Shown: positions 25,203 to 34,332, counted from the first letter of the stretch. The stretch: 49,495 nucleotides of DNA from Candidatus Omnitrophota bacterium (GCA_018823795.1 JAHJGZ010000046.1:1-49495), one strand, 5' to 3'. Made by a program: numbers and translations. The notes: generated from the letters alone by a model not told the origin.

Positions 25203-25943
25203 TTACATGACCATACCACCATCAATGGTGATAACCTGTCCCGTTATATATGAAGCATTCTCAGATGCTAAAAACAATACTACCCGCGCCACATCTTTGG
25301 GTTCGCCTAAACGGCCGAGAGGGATCATTTTCATCATCTCACTTTTAACCTCATCGGTTAACTTATCCGTCATGGCGGTTTTGATAAACCCCGGCGCTAT
25401 TGCATTCACCGTAATATTTCGCTTTGCAAGCTCTTTTGCCATTGTTTTGGTAAGAGCAATAACACCGCCTTTTGATGCTGCATAATTCGCTTGCCCTGCA
25501 TTGCCCATAATACCGATAATAGAAGCAATATTAATGATGCACCCTGCACGCTGTTTCATCATCGGCCGCGCCACTGCTTTACTAAACAAAAAAACACCTT
25601 TTAAATTAACAGAAAGAACAAGGTCCCAATCTTCTTCACTCATCCGCACAAGCAAATTATCACGCGTTATTCCTGCGTTGTTCACAAGTATATCTATTCT
25701 TTGATACTTGTCAAGAATTTTTCTGATTACTTCTTCAACATCCTTGACATTTGTAACATTTGCTTTCATGCCCAATGCATCACGTCCCTTTTTTTTTATT
25801 TCAGAAACAGTGCTATCAAGTGATGTTTCATTGACATCGCAGACTGCCACATGTGCTCCCGCATCAGCAAGCGTTAATGCTATTTCTTTTCCGATCCCTT
25901 GCGCACCACCAGTCACTAACACTATTTTATCTTGTAGATTCAT
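25203..25943 (-). CDS. fabG: 3-oxoacyl-ACP reductase
   Basis: NADPH-dependent short-chain dehydrogenase of the fatty acid cycle. The 246-residue protein has the Rossmann motif TGGAQGIG (11-18), the NNAG motif (88-91) and the catalytic set Ser141, Tyr154 and Lys158 (YAASKGG). The C-terminus ITGQVITIDGGMVM is typical of FabG. It starts three bases after fabD. Confidence 0.96.
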   Translation of the reverse strand: MNLQDKIVLVTGGAQGIGKEIALTLADAGAHVAVCDVNETSLDSTVSEIKKKGRDALGMKANVTNVKDVEEVIRKILDKYQRIDILVNNAGITRDNLLVRMSEEDWDLVLSVNLKGVFLFSKAVARPMMKQRAGCIINIASIIGIMGNAGQANYAASKGGVIALTKTMAKELAKRNITVNAIAPGFIKTAMTDKLTDEVKSEMMKMIPLGRLGEPKDVARVVLFLASENASYITGQVITIDGGMVM

Positions 25944-25946
25944 TTA

Positions 25947-26882
25947 CTACTCCTTTATTTTAAGAAGTTCTTCAATATCCGTCAATGCCGCTTCCTTCTC
26001 AACAGAAATCACCGTAACATCTTTATTAATACGTCTCGCTAAACCTTTTAACACTTTGCCCGGCCCAATTTCTAAAAAATAGTTTACTCCCGCACCGGCG
26101 GCATACTGCATTGTCTGTGTCCACTTTACCGATTGAGAAACTTGTAAAATCAAATTATTCTTTATTGCTTCGCCACTATCTTCAAGCTTAGCCGTAACAT
26201 TAGGAATAAATCCACTCACGGGATTGTGTAGCTTAACCGTGTCGAATACGGCATTCATTCCTTCCGCTGCTGTGCGCATAAGGCGTGAATGAAATGCACC
26301 ACTTACTTTAAGAATGACAGCTTTTTTTGCCCCAAGCGCTACGGCAGATTCCGCAGCCTTTTGTATATTTTCTTTAAGTCCCGACAAAACAACTTGTTCC
26401 GGCGAATTATAATTTGCAACATCAACGTCACATTCTCTGGCTATGCGACTGCATTGATCTTCAGAAAGACCAATAATCGAAACCATTCCACCAGGATTTT
26501 TCCGAGCTGCATCCTCCATAAGCTGCCCACGCTGTGCAACTATACGTAATGTGGTTTCAAAATCAAGAACGCCTGCAGAAACTAGTGCGCTATATTCACC
26601 AAGACTCAACCCACAACTAAGGAACGGTTGTATCTCGGGATAGCGCTCACGAATTACCTCTCGTATTGCGACACTCACCGTAAAAATAGCAATTTGAGCA
26701 TTTACGGTTTGCGTTAATCGTTCTTCAGGGCCATTAAAACAAATCTCGGCAACATCTATATTAATACTATCTTTAGCGTGCGCAAAAATTTCTTTTACAC
26801 GACTTGATGCATCATAAAAATCGCGTCCCATGCCAACTGTTTGTGCGCCCTGTCCCGGAAAAAGAAATCCTATCTTTACCAT
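25947..26882 (-). CDS. fabD: Malonyl-CoA:ACP transacylase
   Basis: Loads malonyl groups on ACP. Starting at ATG 26882 (MVKIGFLFPGQGAQ) it has 311 residues. The nucleophile is Ser93 in GLSLGEYSAL; the residue before it is Leu rather than the His of E. coli GHSLG, a variant I believe also occurs in clostridial enzymes. His198 in SGAFHSRLM is the catalytic base. The ATG lies inside the last codons of fabH (7-base overlap). A GTG at 26903 is in frame but would add a non-conserved stretch. Confidence 0.95.
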   Translation of the reverse strand: MVKIGFLFPGQGAQTVGMGRDFYDASSRVKEIFAHAKDSINIDVAEICFNGPEERLTQTVNAQIAIFTVSVAIREVIRERYPEIQPFLSCGLSLGEYSALVSAGVLDFETTLRIVAQRGQLMEDAARKNPGGMVSIIGLSEDQCSRIARECDVDVANYNSPEQVVLSGLKENIQKAAESAVALGAKKAVILKVSGAFHSRLMRTAAEGMNAVFDTVKLHNPVSGFIPNVTAKLEDSGEAIKNNLILQVSQSVKWTQTMQYAAGAGVNYFLEIGPGKVLKGLARRINKDVTVISVEKEAALTDIEELLKIKE

Positions 26883-27874
26883 CGTATAACGTTCGCTCCA
26901 CACGTAAAGCCAGCACCAAAAGCTGCAATAACGACTATTGACCCCTTCTTTACTTTTCCCTGTTCAATCGCTTCACACAGCGCAACAATAGTTGATGCAC
27001 CAGACATATTTCCATAACGGTCTACATTAATAAATACTTTTTCCTTAGGGATTTCTAAGCGTTCATACACCGCTTTAATAATTCGCATGTTCGCCTGATG
27101 GGGAATAAGGCAATCAACATCATGAAGTGATATTCCTGCTTTTTCTACTACTTCACGAGCCGCCTTTTCCATTGTGCGCACTGCAATTTTAAATACTTCA
27201 TTTCCCGCCATCTTTAAATAATGAAGCCGATCATCGACCGTTTGATGCGTTGCCTTCATACGGGAACCCCCTGCTGGAAGTTTCAGAAGATCAACGTATT
27301 GACCAGCAGCACCAAGAGAAGAAGCAAGAAGCCCGCCGCCATCTCGAGACCTGCTTACAACTGCCGCACCAGCACCATCACCAAAGAGTACACAGGTTGA
27401 TCTATCTTGCCAATCGATTAAATGAGTTAATGCCTCGGCAGCAACAACCAAAACATTTTTATAAAAACCTGTCTCAATAAATTGAGCAGCAATGGTTAAT
27501 GCATAGGGAAACCCCGAACAGGCAGCACTTATATCAAAGCATGCAGCCTGTGGTGCATCAATCATTTTCTGCAATACACATGCGGTGGCAGGAAAAATCA
27601 TATCTGGCGAAATGGTAGCAACAATTATAAGATCAATGTCTTTTGCACTCAATCCGGCATCCTTTATTGCCTTCAATGCTGCTTCCTTGCCTAAATCGCT
27701 GGAAGCAACATCATCAGCAGCAATTCGTCGCTCTTTAATTCCTGTTCGTGTCATAATCCACTCATCATTTGTGTCGACTATTTTTTCTATATCAAAATTA
27801 GTCATCACCTTGGGCGGAACATAATAGCCCAACCCAACTATCGAAGCTTGTACTTTTTTATTATTGTTTGTCAT
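26876..27874 (-). CDS. fabH: Beta-ketoacyl-ACP synthase III
   Basis: Initiates fatty acid synthesis by condensing a short acyl-CoA with malonyl-ACP. The 332-residue protein has Cys119 (ISAACSGFPYAL), His259 (LIPHQANMRI) and Asn289 (YGNMSGAST), the full catalytic triad. It lies 21 bases after plsX and overlaps fabD. Confidence 0.97.
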   Translation of the reverse strand: MTNNNKKVQASIVGLGYYVPPKVMTNFDIEKIVDTNDEWIMTRTGIKERRIAADDVASSDLGKEAALKAIKDAGLSAKDIDLIIVATISPDMIFPATACVLQKMIDAPQAACFDISAACSGFPYALTIAAQFIETGFYKNVLVVAAEALTHLIDWQDRSTCVLFGDGAGAAVVSRSRDGGGLLASSLGAAGQYVDLLKLPAGGSRMKATHQTVDDRLHYLKMAGNEVFKIAVRTMEKAAREVVEKAGISLHDVDCLIPHQANMRIIKAVYERLEIPKEKVFINVDRYGNMSGASTIVALCEAIEQGKVKKGSIVVIAAFGAGFTCGANVIRW

Positions 27875-27895
27875 AGAATGCGCTCTGTTACGATC

Positions 27896-28891
27896 TTATT
27901 CCTTTTTCGTTATCTCATCTACAATATGGCTATTTACTTCATAATCGACCGCTTGCCCCGCAGTCTTAATAGCATTTTTTATCGCCTTTGCAGTCGCCCC
28001 GCCATGACTGATAATGATAGCTCCGTCAACTCCCAAAAGTGGTGCGCCACCTAATTCTGACGCATCGGTTTCTTTTTTCCATGACGAAAGAGCGACTTTG
28101 AGGAATAATCCTCCCATGCGTGTTATGAGGTTTTTGTTTAATTCCCTTTTTAACACTTGTATCGTTGTTTCGGCAATACTTTCAATAACCTTAAGCACAA
28201 CATTACCGACAAAACCATCGCAAATGATACAATCAACCTTACCCGAAAAGATATCTCGTCCCTCAATATTACCGATAAAATTAAGTTCTGAATCGCGTAA
28301 CAGTTTATAGGTTTCCTTGAGGAGTTCAGTTCCCTTTGATTCCTCTTCTCCGATATTAAGAAGCCCAATGGTCGGACGCTTTTTCTTATGAAAATAACGG
28401 GCATAAATGTCACTCATGATTGCATATTGAAAAAGATGTTCGGGGCGTGGATCTATGTTGGCGCCAACATCCATTATCAAAGAAAAGCCATGCACCGTCG
28501 GCATACTAATAGCAATACCTGGTCGCTTTATCCCCGGAAGGCATCCGAGCCGTAATGAAGCAGACGCAACCACTGCTCCGGTATTGCCTGCACTTACGAA
28601 TGCATTAACATCCCTTTGTTTTAATAAATCAATACCGACAGCAATCGAAGAATTCTTCTTCTTCTTAATTGCACTAACCGGAGATTCTCCCATATCAACA
28701 ACCTCTGGTGCATGCTGAATAAACAGTTTGCCCCCAGTAACCTTATGTTTCTGCAATTCCCTTTTAATAACATTTTCTTGCCCAACGATAACAACTTCTA
28801 AGTTGAAATCGTTCGCAGCTTGTACTGCACCATCAACGGCAGCATACGGAGCAAAATCTCCCCCCATGCCATCAACTGCTATTCGATTCAT
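27896..28891 (-). CDS. plsX: Phosphate acyltransferase PlsX
   Basis: Converts acyl-ACP to acyl-phosphate, the donor used by PlsY (13.6-14.2 kb). The 331-residue protein starts with the typical AVDGMGGDFAP and has VSAGNTGA, GANIDPRPEHLFQYA, DGFVGNVVLK and GVDGAIIISHGGA motifs. The ATG overlaps the rpmF stop by four bases, a linkage shared by many bacteria. Confidence 0.97.
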   Translation of the reverse strand: MNRIAVDGMGGDFAPYAAVDGAVQAANDFNLEVVIVGQENVIKRELQKHKVTGGKLFIQHAPEVVDMGESPVSAIKKKKNSSIAVGIDLLKQRDVNAFVSAGNTGAVVASASLRLGCLPGIKRPGIAISMPTVHGFSLIMDVGANIDPRPEHLFQYAIMSDIYARYFHKKKRPTIGLLNIGEEESKGTELLKETYKLLRDSELNFIGNIEGRDIFSGKVDCIICDGFVGNVVLKVIESIAETTIQVLKRELNKNLITRMGGLFLKVALSSWKKETDASELGGAPLLGVDGAIIISHGGATAKAIKNAIKTAGQAVDYEVNSHIVDEITKKE

Positions 28892-29085
28892 TTTTTCTTA
28901 TCCTCTTTTACTTTAAGGGTTACCCTTTGTTTCCCTTTATAGTATCCGCATTGTGGACAAATACGGTGAGGAATATTTTTTGCTCCACAGTGAGAACATG
29001 CAGAAAGGGATTTTGGCGTTATGAAATCATGGGCGCGCCGTGTCCGCGTTCGTGTATTGGAATGCCGTCTTTTTGGATGTGCCAT
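28888..29085 (-). CDS. rpmF: 50S ribosomal protein L32
   Basis: A 65-residue basic ribosomal protein with the usual opening MAHPKRRHSNTRTRTRRAHD. It has a zinc-ribbon version (CSHC and CPQC pairs), so this is the C+ form of L32. It starts three bases after yceD and overlaps plsX by four bases. Confidence 0.97.
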   Translation of the reverse strand: MAHPKRRHSNTRTRTRRAHDFITPKSLSACSHCGAKNIPHRICPQCGYYKGKQRVTLKVKEDKKK

Positions 29086-29088
29086 TCG

Positions 29089-29565
29089 TTATTTCTCCTT
29101 TTTTTTATCGTGCAATATTTCCTTCAACTGACTGAATTTATTTTCTCGAATTTCATTATGTGAACATGTGCATTGTCCTGTATTAAGATTGTTCCCGCAT
29201 GTCGGGCACAACCCTTTACAGTCTGGACGACATAAATACTGTTGCTCGTGCAAAAATATTACTTGCTCTCGCACGTCATTTGTAATATCAATCTGTTTCT
29301 TGTCATAAACATCATATGAAAAATCAAAATGTTCATCGACACTCGAGTTGAATTCCTTTACACAACGAGAACACGTAATAACACACGTCCATTTTATTAC
29401 ACCAGTCACACTCACAGAATCATTTTGTCTAAGCGCTGTTCCTTCTAACGTAATTCCAGTGGTATAACGATAATCGACAAACTCCAACTCTTCGTGTTTT
29501 GGATCGTATTCATGCGCCAGAGAAATTTCTTCCTCATCCTTAATGTGGGTAAGATCGATTATCAT
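29089..29565 (-). CDS. yceD: DUF177/YceD family protein with C-terminal Cys-rich zinc site
   Basis: A conserved protein encoded before rpmF in most bacteria; in plants and E. coli it is linked to 23S rRNA accumulation. CSRCVKEF marks the DUF177 core. The C-terminal part carries CRPDCKGLCPTCGNN and a later CTC, a likely zinc site. I choose the ATG at 29565 (158 residues); a TTG two codons upstream immediately follows the coaD stop and could also start translation. Neither has a clear ribosome site, so it may be read by coupling to coaD. Confidence 0.9.
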   Translation of the reverse strand: MIIDLTHIKDEEEISLAHEYDPKHEELEFVDYRYTTGITLEGTALRQNDSVSVTGVIKWTCVITCSRCVKEFNSSVDEHFDFSYDVYDKKQIDITNDVREQVIFLHEQQYLCRPDCKGLCPTCGNNLNTGQCTCSHNEIRENKFSQLKEILHDKKKEK

Positions 29566-29571
29566 TGACAA

Positions 29572-30054
29572 CTAAATATTTAATCTTTCTTTTAATGCCT
29601 TCACGACAGCTGGCGGAACAAATTGCGACACATTTCCCTTTAACGTAGCAATTTCTTTAATAAGCTTTGAAGAAATATAAAAATTATCTTCAGATGGCAT
29701 TAAAAAGATTGTTTCGACAATTGGGCATAATTTACGATTCGTTAATGCCATCTGGAATTCATAATCAAAGTCGGAAATCGCCCGCAAACCTCGTATAATA
29801 GTTCTCACCTTTTTCTGGGCGGCAAAATCAACTACCAGTCCATCAAAGGCCTCAACTTCAAGCCCGCTAAAGCCACTCGTGGCCTGCTTAATTAACACAA
29901 GTCTCTCCTGTGACGAAAAAAGTGTTTTTTTTGCAACATTCTGAACTACAGCCACATACACCGTATCAAAAAGCTCCAACGCTCTTTGAATAACATCTAA
30001 ATGACCATTCGTAATAGGATCAAACGTCCCCGGATATATTGCCCGTTTTTTCAT
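29572..30054 (-). CDS. coaD: Phosphopantetheine adenylyltransferase
   Basis: Penultimate step of coenzyme A synthesis: 4'-phosphopantetheine plus ATP to dephospho-CoA. The 160-residue protein has the nucleotidyltransferase motif YPGTFDPITNGH (His18), RGLRAISDFDYEFQMA, and a slightly unusual C-terminal motif YISSKLIKEIA where most have ISSTxxRE. It sits between rsmD and yceD, a very common arrangement. Confidence 0.96.
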   Translation of the reverse strand: MKKRAIYPGTFDPITNGHLDVIQRALELFDTVYVAVVQNVAKKTLFSSQERLVLIKQATSGFSGLEVEAFDGLVVDFAAQKKVRTIIRGLRAISDFDYEFQMALTNRKLCPIVETIFLMPSEDNFYISSKLIKEIATLKGNVSQFVPPAVVKALKERLNI

Positions 30055-30068
30055 ATGCGATTAAGCCT

Positions 30069-30617
30069 CTACTGAATTTTCAAAAACGATACTATTGTCT
30101 CCCCAAACTTTTTACATGCAATAACTTCAATTTCGTTTGTCAATGCAAGTTCGTCATGAGCACTATGTTCAATAATCATTTTTCCGTGCGGCGCAAGTAT
30201 ACCAAACCGATATAGTTTCATCAAGGTTTTTTTTGCCCGCTCGCCACCATACGGAGGATCTATAAATATAAAATCAAATAGCGACCCTTTCTTATGTAAT
30301 AATGGTATTGCACGTGAAACGAGCATTTGCATAATTGTAATAGATACTTTAACATCAAGTAGTGCACTATTTTCTTGTATACACTTCACCGCTTGATGAT
30401 GCACTTCAACAAAAAACGCGCTTTGTGCTCCGCGACTCAGTGCTTCAAATCCGATACTCCCGCATCCTGCATATAAATCTAATACCCGTGCACCAATAAT
30501 CTCATCACCAATAATGTTAAATATCGTTTCCCGTACCCGGTCCATAGCCGGTCGTACTGCCTTTGTCTTCGGAAATTTTAATTTCCGCGATCTATATTGG
30601 CCCGCTATAATCCTCAT
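30069..30617 (-). CDS. rsmD: 16S rRNA (guanine966-N2)-methyltransferase
   Basis: SAM-dependent methyltransferase acting on 16S rRNA. The 182-residue protein has the opening MRIIAGQYRSRKL, the RPAMDRVRETIFNI motif, the SAM site LDLYAGCGSIGFEALSRGA and the catalytic FIDPPYGG. It lies just before coaD, as in most genomes, and follows the YchF-like fragments by 26 bases. Confidence 0.95.
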   Translation of the reverse strand: MRIIAGQYRSRKLKFPKTKAVRPAMDRVRETIFNIIGDEIIGARVLDLYAGCGSIGFEALSRGAQSAFFVEVHHQAVKCIQENSALLDVKVSITIMQMLVSRAIPLLHKKGSLFDFIFIDPPYGGERAKKTLMKLYRFGILAPHGKMIIEHSAHDELALTNEIEVIACKKFGETIVSFLKIQ

Positions 30618-30643
30618 ATGAATTCTTCTACCTTATTAAATAG

Positions 30644-31150
30644 CTACACATTAAAGCGAAAACGCAACACATCACCGTCTTGCACACAGTAGTCTTTCCC
30701 TTTGAGAAAAAATTTTCCTTCTTCCTTTACCTTTGCTTCGCTCCCCAACTTCAATAAATCATCTATGTGCATTTGTTCGGCACGAATAAACCCTCGCTCC
30801 ATATCAGAATGCACGACACCACCTGCGTGCGGTGCGTGCGCATTCGCCCGTACACTCCATGCCCGCACCTCGTGATCTCCAACAGTAAAAAATGATACGC
30901 GTTCAAGTGCCGTATAACTCATTTGTGTCACCTTCTCAAGAGTCGAACGTTTAACCCCCAATGCCTCCAAAAATGCTTTTCTTTCGCCTACATCTTCAAT
31001 TTCAACAAGTTCTTTTTCAATTTTACAAGACACTTGGACAAAAAACATTCCTTTGCCAACGAATGTTTTTTCCATGTTTTCTATTAACGTATTCGAGTTT
31101 AGATCACTTTCGCTTACATTTAAAACAATAAGCATATTATTACGCGTCAA
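30644..31150 (-). CDS. C-terminal half of a YchF-like protein (NTPase end plus TGS domain)
   Basis: A 168-residue frame matching the second half of YchF/OLA1: a strand ending in VLNVSESD, which corresponds to the NVDE/NxxE nucleotide-base motif, a helical segment, and the TGS domain (VSFFTVGDHEVRAWSVR, GVVHSDMERGFIRAE, GKDYCVQDGDVLRFRFNV). The only start codon is a TTG at 31150. Reading upstream in this frame continues the family alignment (AKRINAYPFLTRNN), so the true protein is continuous with the frame at 31165-31725 after a -1 shift. It could be expressed by frameshifting, by coupling, or only in an unbroken gene if a base is missing from this sequence. Confidence 0.85.
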   Translation of the reverse strand: MTRNNMLIVLNVSESDLNSNTLIENMEKTFVGKGMFFVQVSCKIEKELVEIEDVGERKAFLEALGVKRSTLEKVTQMSYTALERVSFFTVGDHEVRAWSVRANAHAPHAGGVVHSDMERGFIRAEQMHIDDLLKLGSEAKVKEEGKFFLKGKDYCVQDGDVLRFRFNV

Positions 31151-31174
31151 GAAAGGATACGCGTTTATTCTTTT
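31142..31174 (-). promoter_or_regulatory. Possible -1 frameshift site: AAAA run, 6-nt spacer and hairpin
   Basis: The shift between the two YchF-like frames falls at CGA-AAA-G (AAAA at plus 31171-31174), where Lys-AAA can re-pair one base back. Six bases later, two copies of the palindrome ACGCGT (31159-31164 and 31142-31147) can form a 6-bp GC-rich stem with an 11-nt loop. A slippery run plus 5-9 nt spacer plus hairpin is the usual layout for programmed -1 shifts, but the heptamer is not the classic X-XXY-YYZ. A missing A in a homopolymer would look the same. Confidence 0.4.
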
Positions 31175-31725
31175 CGCTCATCATCACTGAATGCAACCAA
31201 GCGTAACGGAATTTCATTATTCAAATTTTCGCGAATGCGTTTCATCAACACAAGTTCCTTTTCCATCACCGCGTCGTGCGTATGCGTTATTTCCTTCTCA
31301 AGCCGGTCTATCCTATTTTCTGTAAAAAGCAAATCTGACAAAAGGAGTTCTGACTCAACGTATCGTATATCACGTACGGGATCAACAGAACCATCAACGT
31401 GAAATACTGAATCATTCTTAAAAGCACGCACCACATGGCAAACCGCATCTACCATTGCTCTTGACTGGAAAGCATTACTGTTTTCATTTGAATTTTTTGA
31501 TAACTTTTGAAGCAAAATATACTTAATAGTAGCCGGTATTGCTTTTTCTCGATTATAGAGTTTTGCTAATCGGTATAATCGTTCATCGTATACCTTTGAA
31601 ATACCCGCACCGGCATCTTTCTTTCCCCTCTGATGTTCACTTTCACCTTTGAGGACCCCACCCGTCAGGAGGCTAAAGAGTGTTTTTTTACCTGTCTGTG
31701 GTAACCCGATAATACCGATTTCCAT
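31165..31725 (-). CDS. N-terminal half of a divergent YchF-like protein
   Basis: A 186-residue frame matching the start of YchF-family proteins: MEIGIIGLPQTGKKTLFSLLTG (altered P-loop), then ISKVYDERLYRLAKLYNREKAIPATIKY, HVVRAF, and the helical VESELLLSDLLFTENRIDRLEK. The segment that normally carries the switch II DxxG motif (VDIAGL in the family) is replaced by a short KLSKNSNENSN stretch, so GTP or ATP hydrolysis is doubtful. Combined with the downstream frame the length (about 354) equals YchF. A good AGAAGGAAATA ribosome site precedes the ATG. This looks like a diverged paralogue. Confidence 0.85.
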   Translation of the reverse strand: MEIGIIGLPQTGKKTLFSLLTGGVLKGESEHQRGKKDAGAGISKVYDERLYRLAKLYNREKAIPATIKYILLQKLSKNSNENSNAFQSRAMVDAVCHVVRAFKNDSVFHVDGSVDPVRDIRYVESELLLSDLLFTENRIDRLEKEITHTHDAVMEKELVLMKRIRENLNNEIPLRLVAFSDDERKE

Positions 31726-31766
31726 TATTTCCTTCTACTTTCATGTTGTTCGCATACACCTCTTTA

Positions 31767-32312
31767 TTATTTTATGTATGCTTTTTTAATTACCTGATCA
31801 GTCACCGGTCGATCTCCCTGATGCGTCTTCACGTTCTCCAAGTTTTGAATAATTGCATACTCAGATACAACCTCTCCAAAAATAGTATGCCGCATATTAA
31901 GCCACGGCGTCGGTTTCGTGGTAATAAAAAACTGGCTACCGTTCGTATTTGGTCCGGCATTTGCCATAGCAAGTAATCCCGGTCGATCAAAAATAATATC
32001 GCGACGAACTTCATCCTCAAATGGTACTCCCCACATTGATTCACCACCTCTTCCCGTGCCGGTCGGATCACCCCCCTGAATCATAAAATTCTTAATCACA
32101 CGATGAAAGATAATACCATCATAATACCCTTTATTTATAAGTGTAATGAAATTCTCGCATGCTTTTGGAGCAACATCAGGCATAAGTTTGATTTCAATGA
32201 CTCCTTGTGTGGTTTCTAACACAGCGACTTTCTCTTCCATAGCTACCCCCTTAGTACTTATCATAACACAATTAATAAAAATTAAACAGCTTAACAGTAG
32301 AACTCGTTTCAT
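31767..32312 (-). CDS. Exported cyclophilin-type peptidyl-prolyl isomerase
   Basis: Prolyl cis-trans isomerase. The 181-residue precursor has a hydrophobic N-terminal signal (about residues 3-20), then a complete cyclophilin domain: IIFHRVIKNFMIQGGDPTGTG with catalytic Arg, MANAGPNTNGSQFFIT, and TPWLNMRHTIFGEV. The start is supported by GGGAG upstream. It lies 19 bases after recG. The export signal suggests periplasmic protein folding, as for PpiA. Confidence 0.93.
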   Translation of the reverse strand: MKRVLLLSCLIFINCVMISTKGVAMEEKVAVLETTQGVIEIKLMPDVAPKACENFITLINKGYYDGIIFHRVIKNFMIQGGDPTGTGRGGESMWGVPFEDEVRRDIIFDRPGLLAMANAGPNTNGSQFFITTKPTPWLNMRHTIFGEVVSEYAIIQNLENVKTHQGDRPVTDQVIKKAYIK

Positions 32313-32331
32313 ACAATCTCCCTTTTCTTTT

Positions 32332-34332
32332 TTATGTTATCCCTTCATTCACTGCCTGAAAGGCTTCCTTCTTTGCTAATCGTAACGTCTCAGCATCACG
32401 TACAATATCAGCAAGCCTAAATTGTGGCAAGCCACTTTGCCGTGTACCGAGAAAATCCCCCGGTCCCCTTAAATACAAATCCTCCTCGGCTATTTTAAAT
32501 CCATCATTTGTTTTTGTCATCAATCGCAATCGTTTTTTTCCATTCTCAGTTGTCGGCTCACCGAAGAGAAAACAAAATGATTCTTTCTTCCCTCGGCCAA
32601 CACGTCCTCTCATCTGATGTAACTGCGAAAGGCCAAAACGTTCAGCATGTTCGATAATAATAATAGAAGCGTTCGGATTATCAATGCCGACTTCAATGAC
32701 CGTGGTCGATATCAAAAGATGAATTTTGCCTGCACGAAATTGTTCCATAACACTCGATTTCTTCTCTTTTTTCATCCTACCATGAACAAGCCCCACATTA
32801 AACTCATGAAATACGGTACGCTTCAGTCGTTCATATTCCTCAGTAGCAGCGGCTAAATCAGACTTTTCCGTCTCTTCAACTAAGGGAAATATAATATATG
32901 CCTGATCCCCTTCCCTCATTTTTTCTTTTACTTTTAGGAAAACATCTGCTTCTTTCTTCTTCGTAATCCAATACGTTTTCACCCCCCGTTCGCCAAAGGG
33001 TAATTCTCGCAATGTAGAAACTTCTAAATCACCATACAGAACCAATCCGAGCGTCCGCGGTATTGGTGTTGCCGTCATTACTAATAGATGCGGGCGCACT
33101 GTTTGCTCAAGCAGATGTTCCCGCTGCTCAACACCGAATTTATGCTGTTCATCAATAATGACAAGACCTAATTTTGAAAACGTTACCTCTTTTTGAATGA
33201 GCGCATGCGTTCCCATGAGAACATTTATTTCACCTTTTGACACTTGTGCAATGATTGCTTTCTTCTTGTCTGGAGGAGTATTGCCCGTCAGAAGCGCAAA
33301 CGATACGCCTAAAGCTGTAAACAATTTCGATACGGTACTATAATGCTGTTCAGCAAGAATTTCTGTCGGTATCAAAAAAGCTCCTTGAAACGCATGGTGT
33401 GCGACAAGAAATAATGCGAATGCCGCTATGATCGTTTTGCCTGAGCCCACGTCGCCTTGGAGAATTCTATTCATCGGGTACGATTTTAAAAAATCATCCT
33501 CTATTTCTTTTATCGCTTTTTCTTGAGACTTCGTGAGAGAAAAATCAAGCGCGGATAAAAACATACTGTGTGCTTTTTCGTTCGTTTTTATACTAAAACA
33601 ATTTTTAATGGCGCTGCGGTCTTTTATCTGTTGAGCGACCTTACACTCAAATTCAAAAAACTCTTCGAAAACAATTCTAAAGTGTGCGCGTTCGAGAAGA
33701 AAGTTATTTTCAGGAAAATGAATATTTTGAAATGCCTCTTTTCGCCGAAGTAAGTAATGTCGCTGCATAATTACCGGAGGGAATATTTCTTCTACGGTGT
33801 CGGCATATTCTTCAATTAATGTTTTCATCGACTTACGCAACGAACGCTGTGTTAAACCTTCAGTAAGCGGATAAATAGGAACAATGCGTCCGGTATGCAC
33901 GGTCACCTCAGAATCATCTTTTAAAATTTCATACTCGGGAGAATTGAGCTGCAGTTTTTTTTTATACAATTCAACTTTGCCAAAAAGAACTACTGTGTCG
34001 TCTATGGCAAATGTGTTCATCAGATATGGCTGATTAAAAAAAAGGCAATGAATTCTCCCGTTACCATCATCGACCACCAGTTCGAAAATTTTTATTGATC
34101 GTGTCGGTCGTATTCCCTTTGCTACGACCGTTCCCTTTATCGTAATAAAATCGTCAACGATTACTTCTGCAAGTGATGAAAAATGACTACGATCTTCATA
34201 GCGCCGCGGAAAGAAGAAAAATAAATCCTCAATTGTATGAATGCCTATGCTTTCGAACGCTGCCGCTCGTTTAGGACCAATACCTTTAAGATACCGGACA
34301 GACAATTGCCTATCTTTTTTAAATTCTTTCAT
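32332..34332 (-). CDS. recG: ATP-dependent DNA helicase RecG
   Basis: Branch-migrating helicase that rescues stalled replication forks. The 666-residue protein has a slightly shortened N-terminal wedge/OB region (LKGIGPKRAAAFESIGI, DLFFFFPRRYEDRS). The helicase core follows: motif I GDVGSGKT, motif II DEQH, motif III TATPIPRT, motif V STTVIEVGIDNPNAS, motif VI QMRGRVGRG, and the TRD region with GTRQSGLPQFRLADI. It is embedded between the glucan enzymes and the cyclophilin gene. Confidence 0.97.
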   Translation of the reverse strand: MKEFKKDRQLSVRYLKGIGPKRAAAFESIGIHTIEDLFFFFPRRYEDRSHFSSLAEVIVDDFITIKGTVVAKGIRPTRSIKIFELVVDDGNGRIHCLFFNQPYLMNTFAIDDTVVLFGKVELYKKKLQLNSPEYEILKDDSEVTVHTGRIVPIYPLTEGLTQRSLRKSMKTLIEEYADTVEEIFPPVIMQRHYLLRRKEAFQNIHFPENNFLLERAHFRIVFEEFFEFECKVAQQIKDRSAIKNCFSIKTNEKAHSMFLSALDFSLTKSQEKAIKEIEDDFLKSYPMNRILQGDVGSGKTIIAAFALFLVAHHAFQGAFLIPTEILAEQHYSTVSKLFTALGVSFALLTGNTPPDKKKAIIAQVSKGEINVLMGTHALIQKEVTFSKLGLVIIDEQHKFGVEQREHLLEQTVRPHLLVMTATPIPRTLGLVLYGDLEVSTLRELPFGERGVKTYWITKKKEADVFLKVKEKMREGDQAYIIFPLVEETEKSDLAAATEEYERLKRTVFHEFNVGLVHGRMKKEKKSSVMEQFRAGKIHLLISTTVIEVGIDNPNASIIIIEHAERFGLSQLHQMRGRVGRGKKESFCFLFGEPTTENGKKRLRLMTKTNDGFKIAEEDLYLRGPGDFLGTRQSGLPQFRLADIVRDAETLRLAKKEAFQAVNEGIT

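Noticed and set aside
26594-26606. FabD GLSLG in place of GHSLG as a sign of inactivation
   Set aside because: The nucleophile Ser and catalytic His are intact, and the Leu variant is believed to occur in functional FabD proteins.
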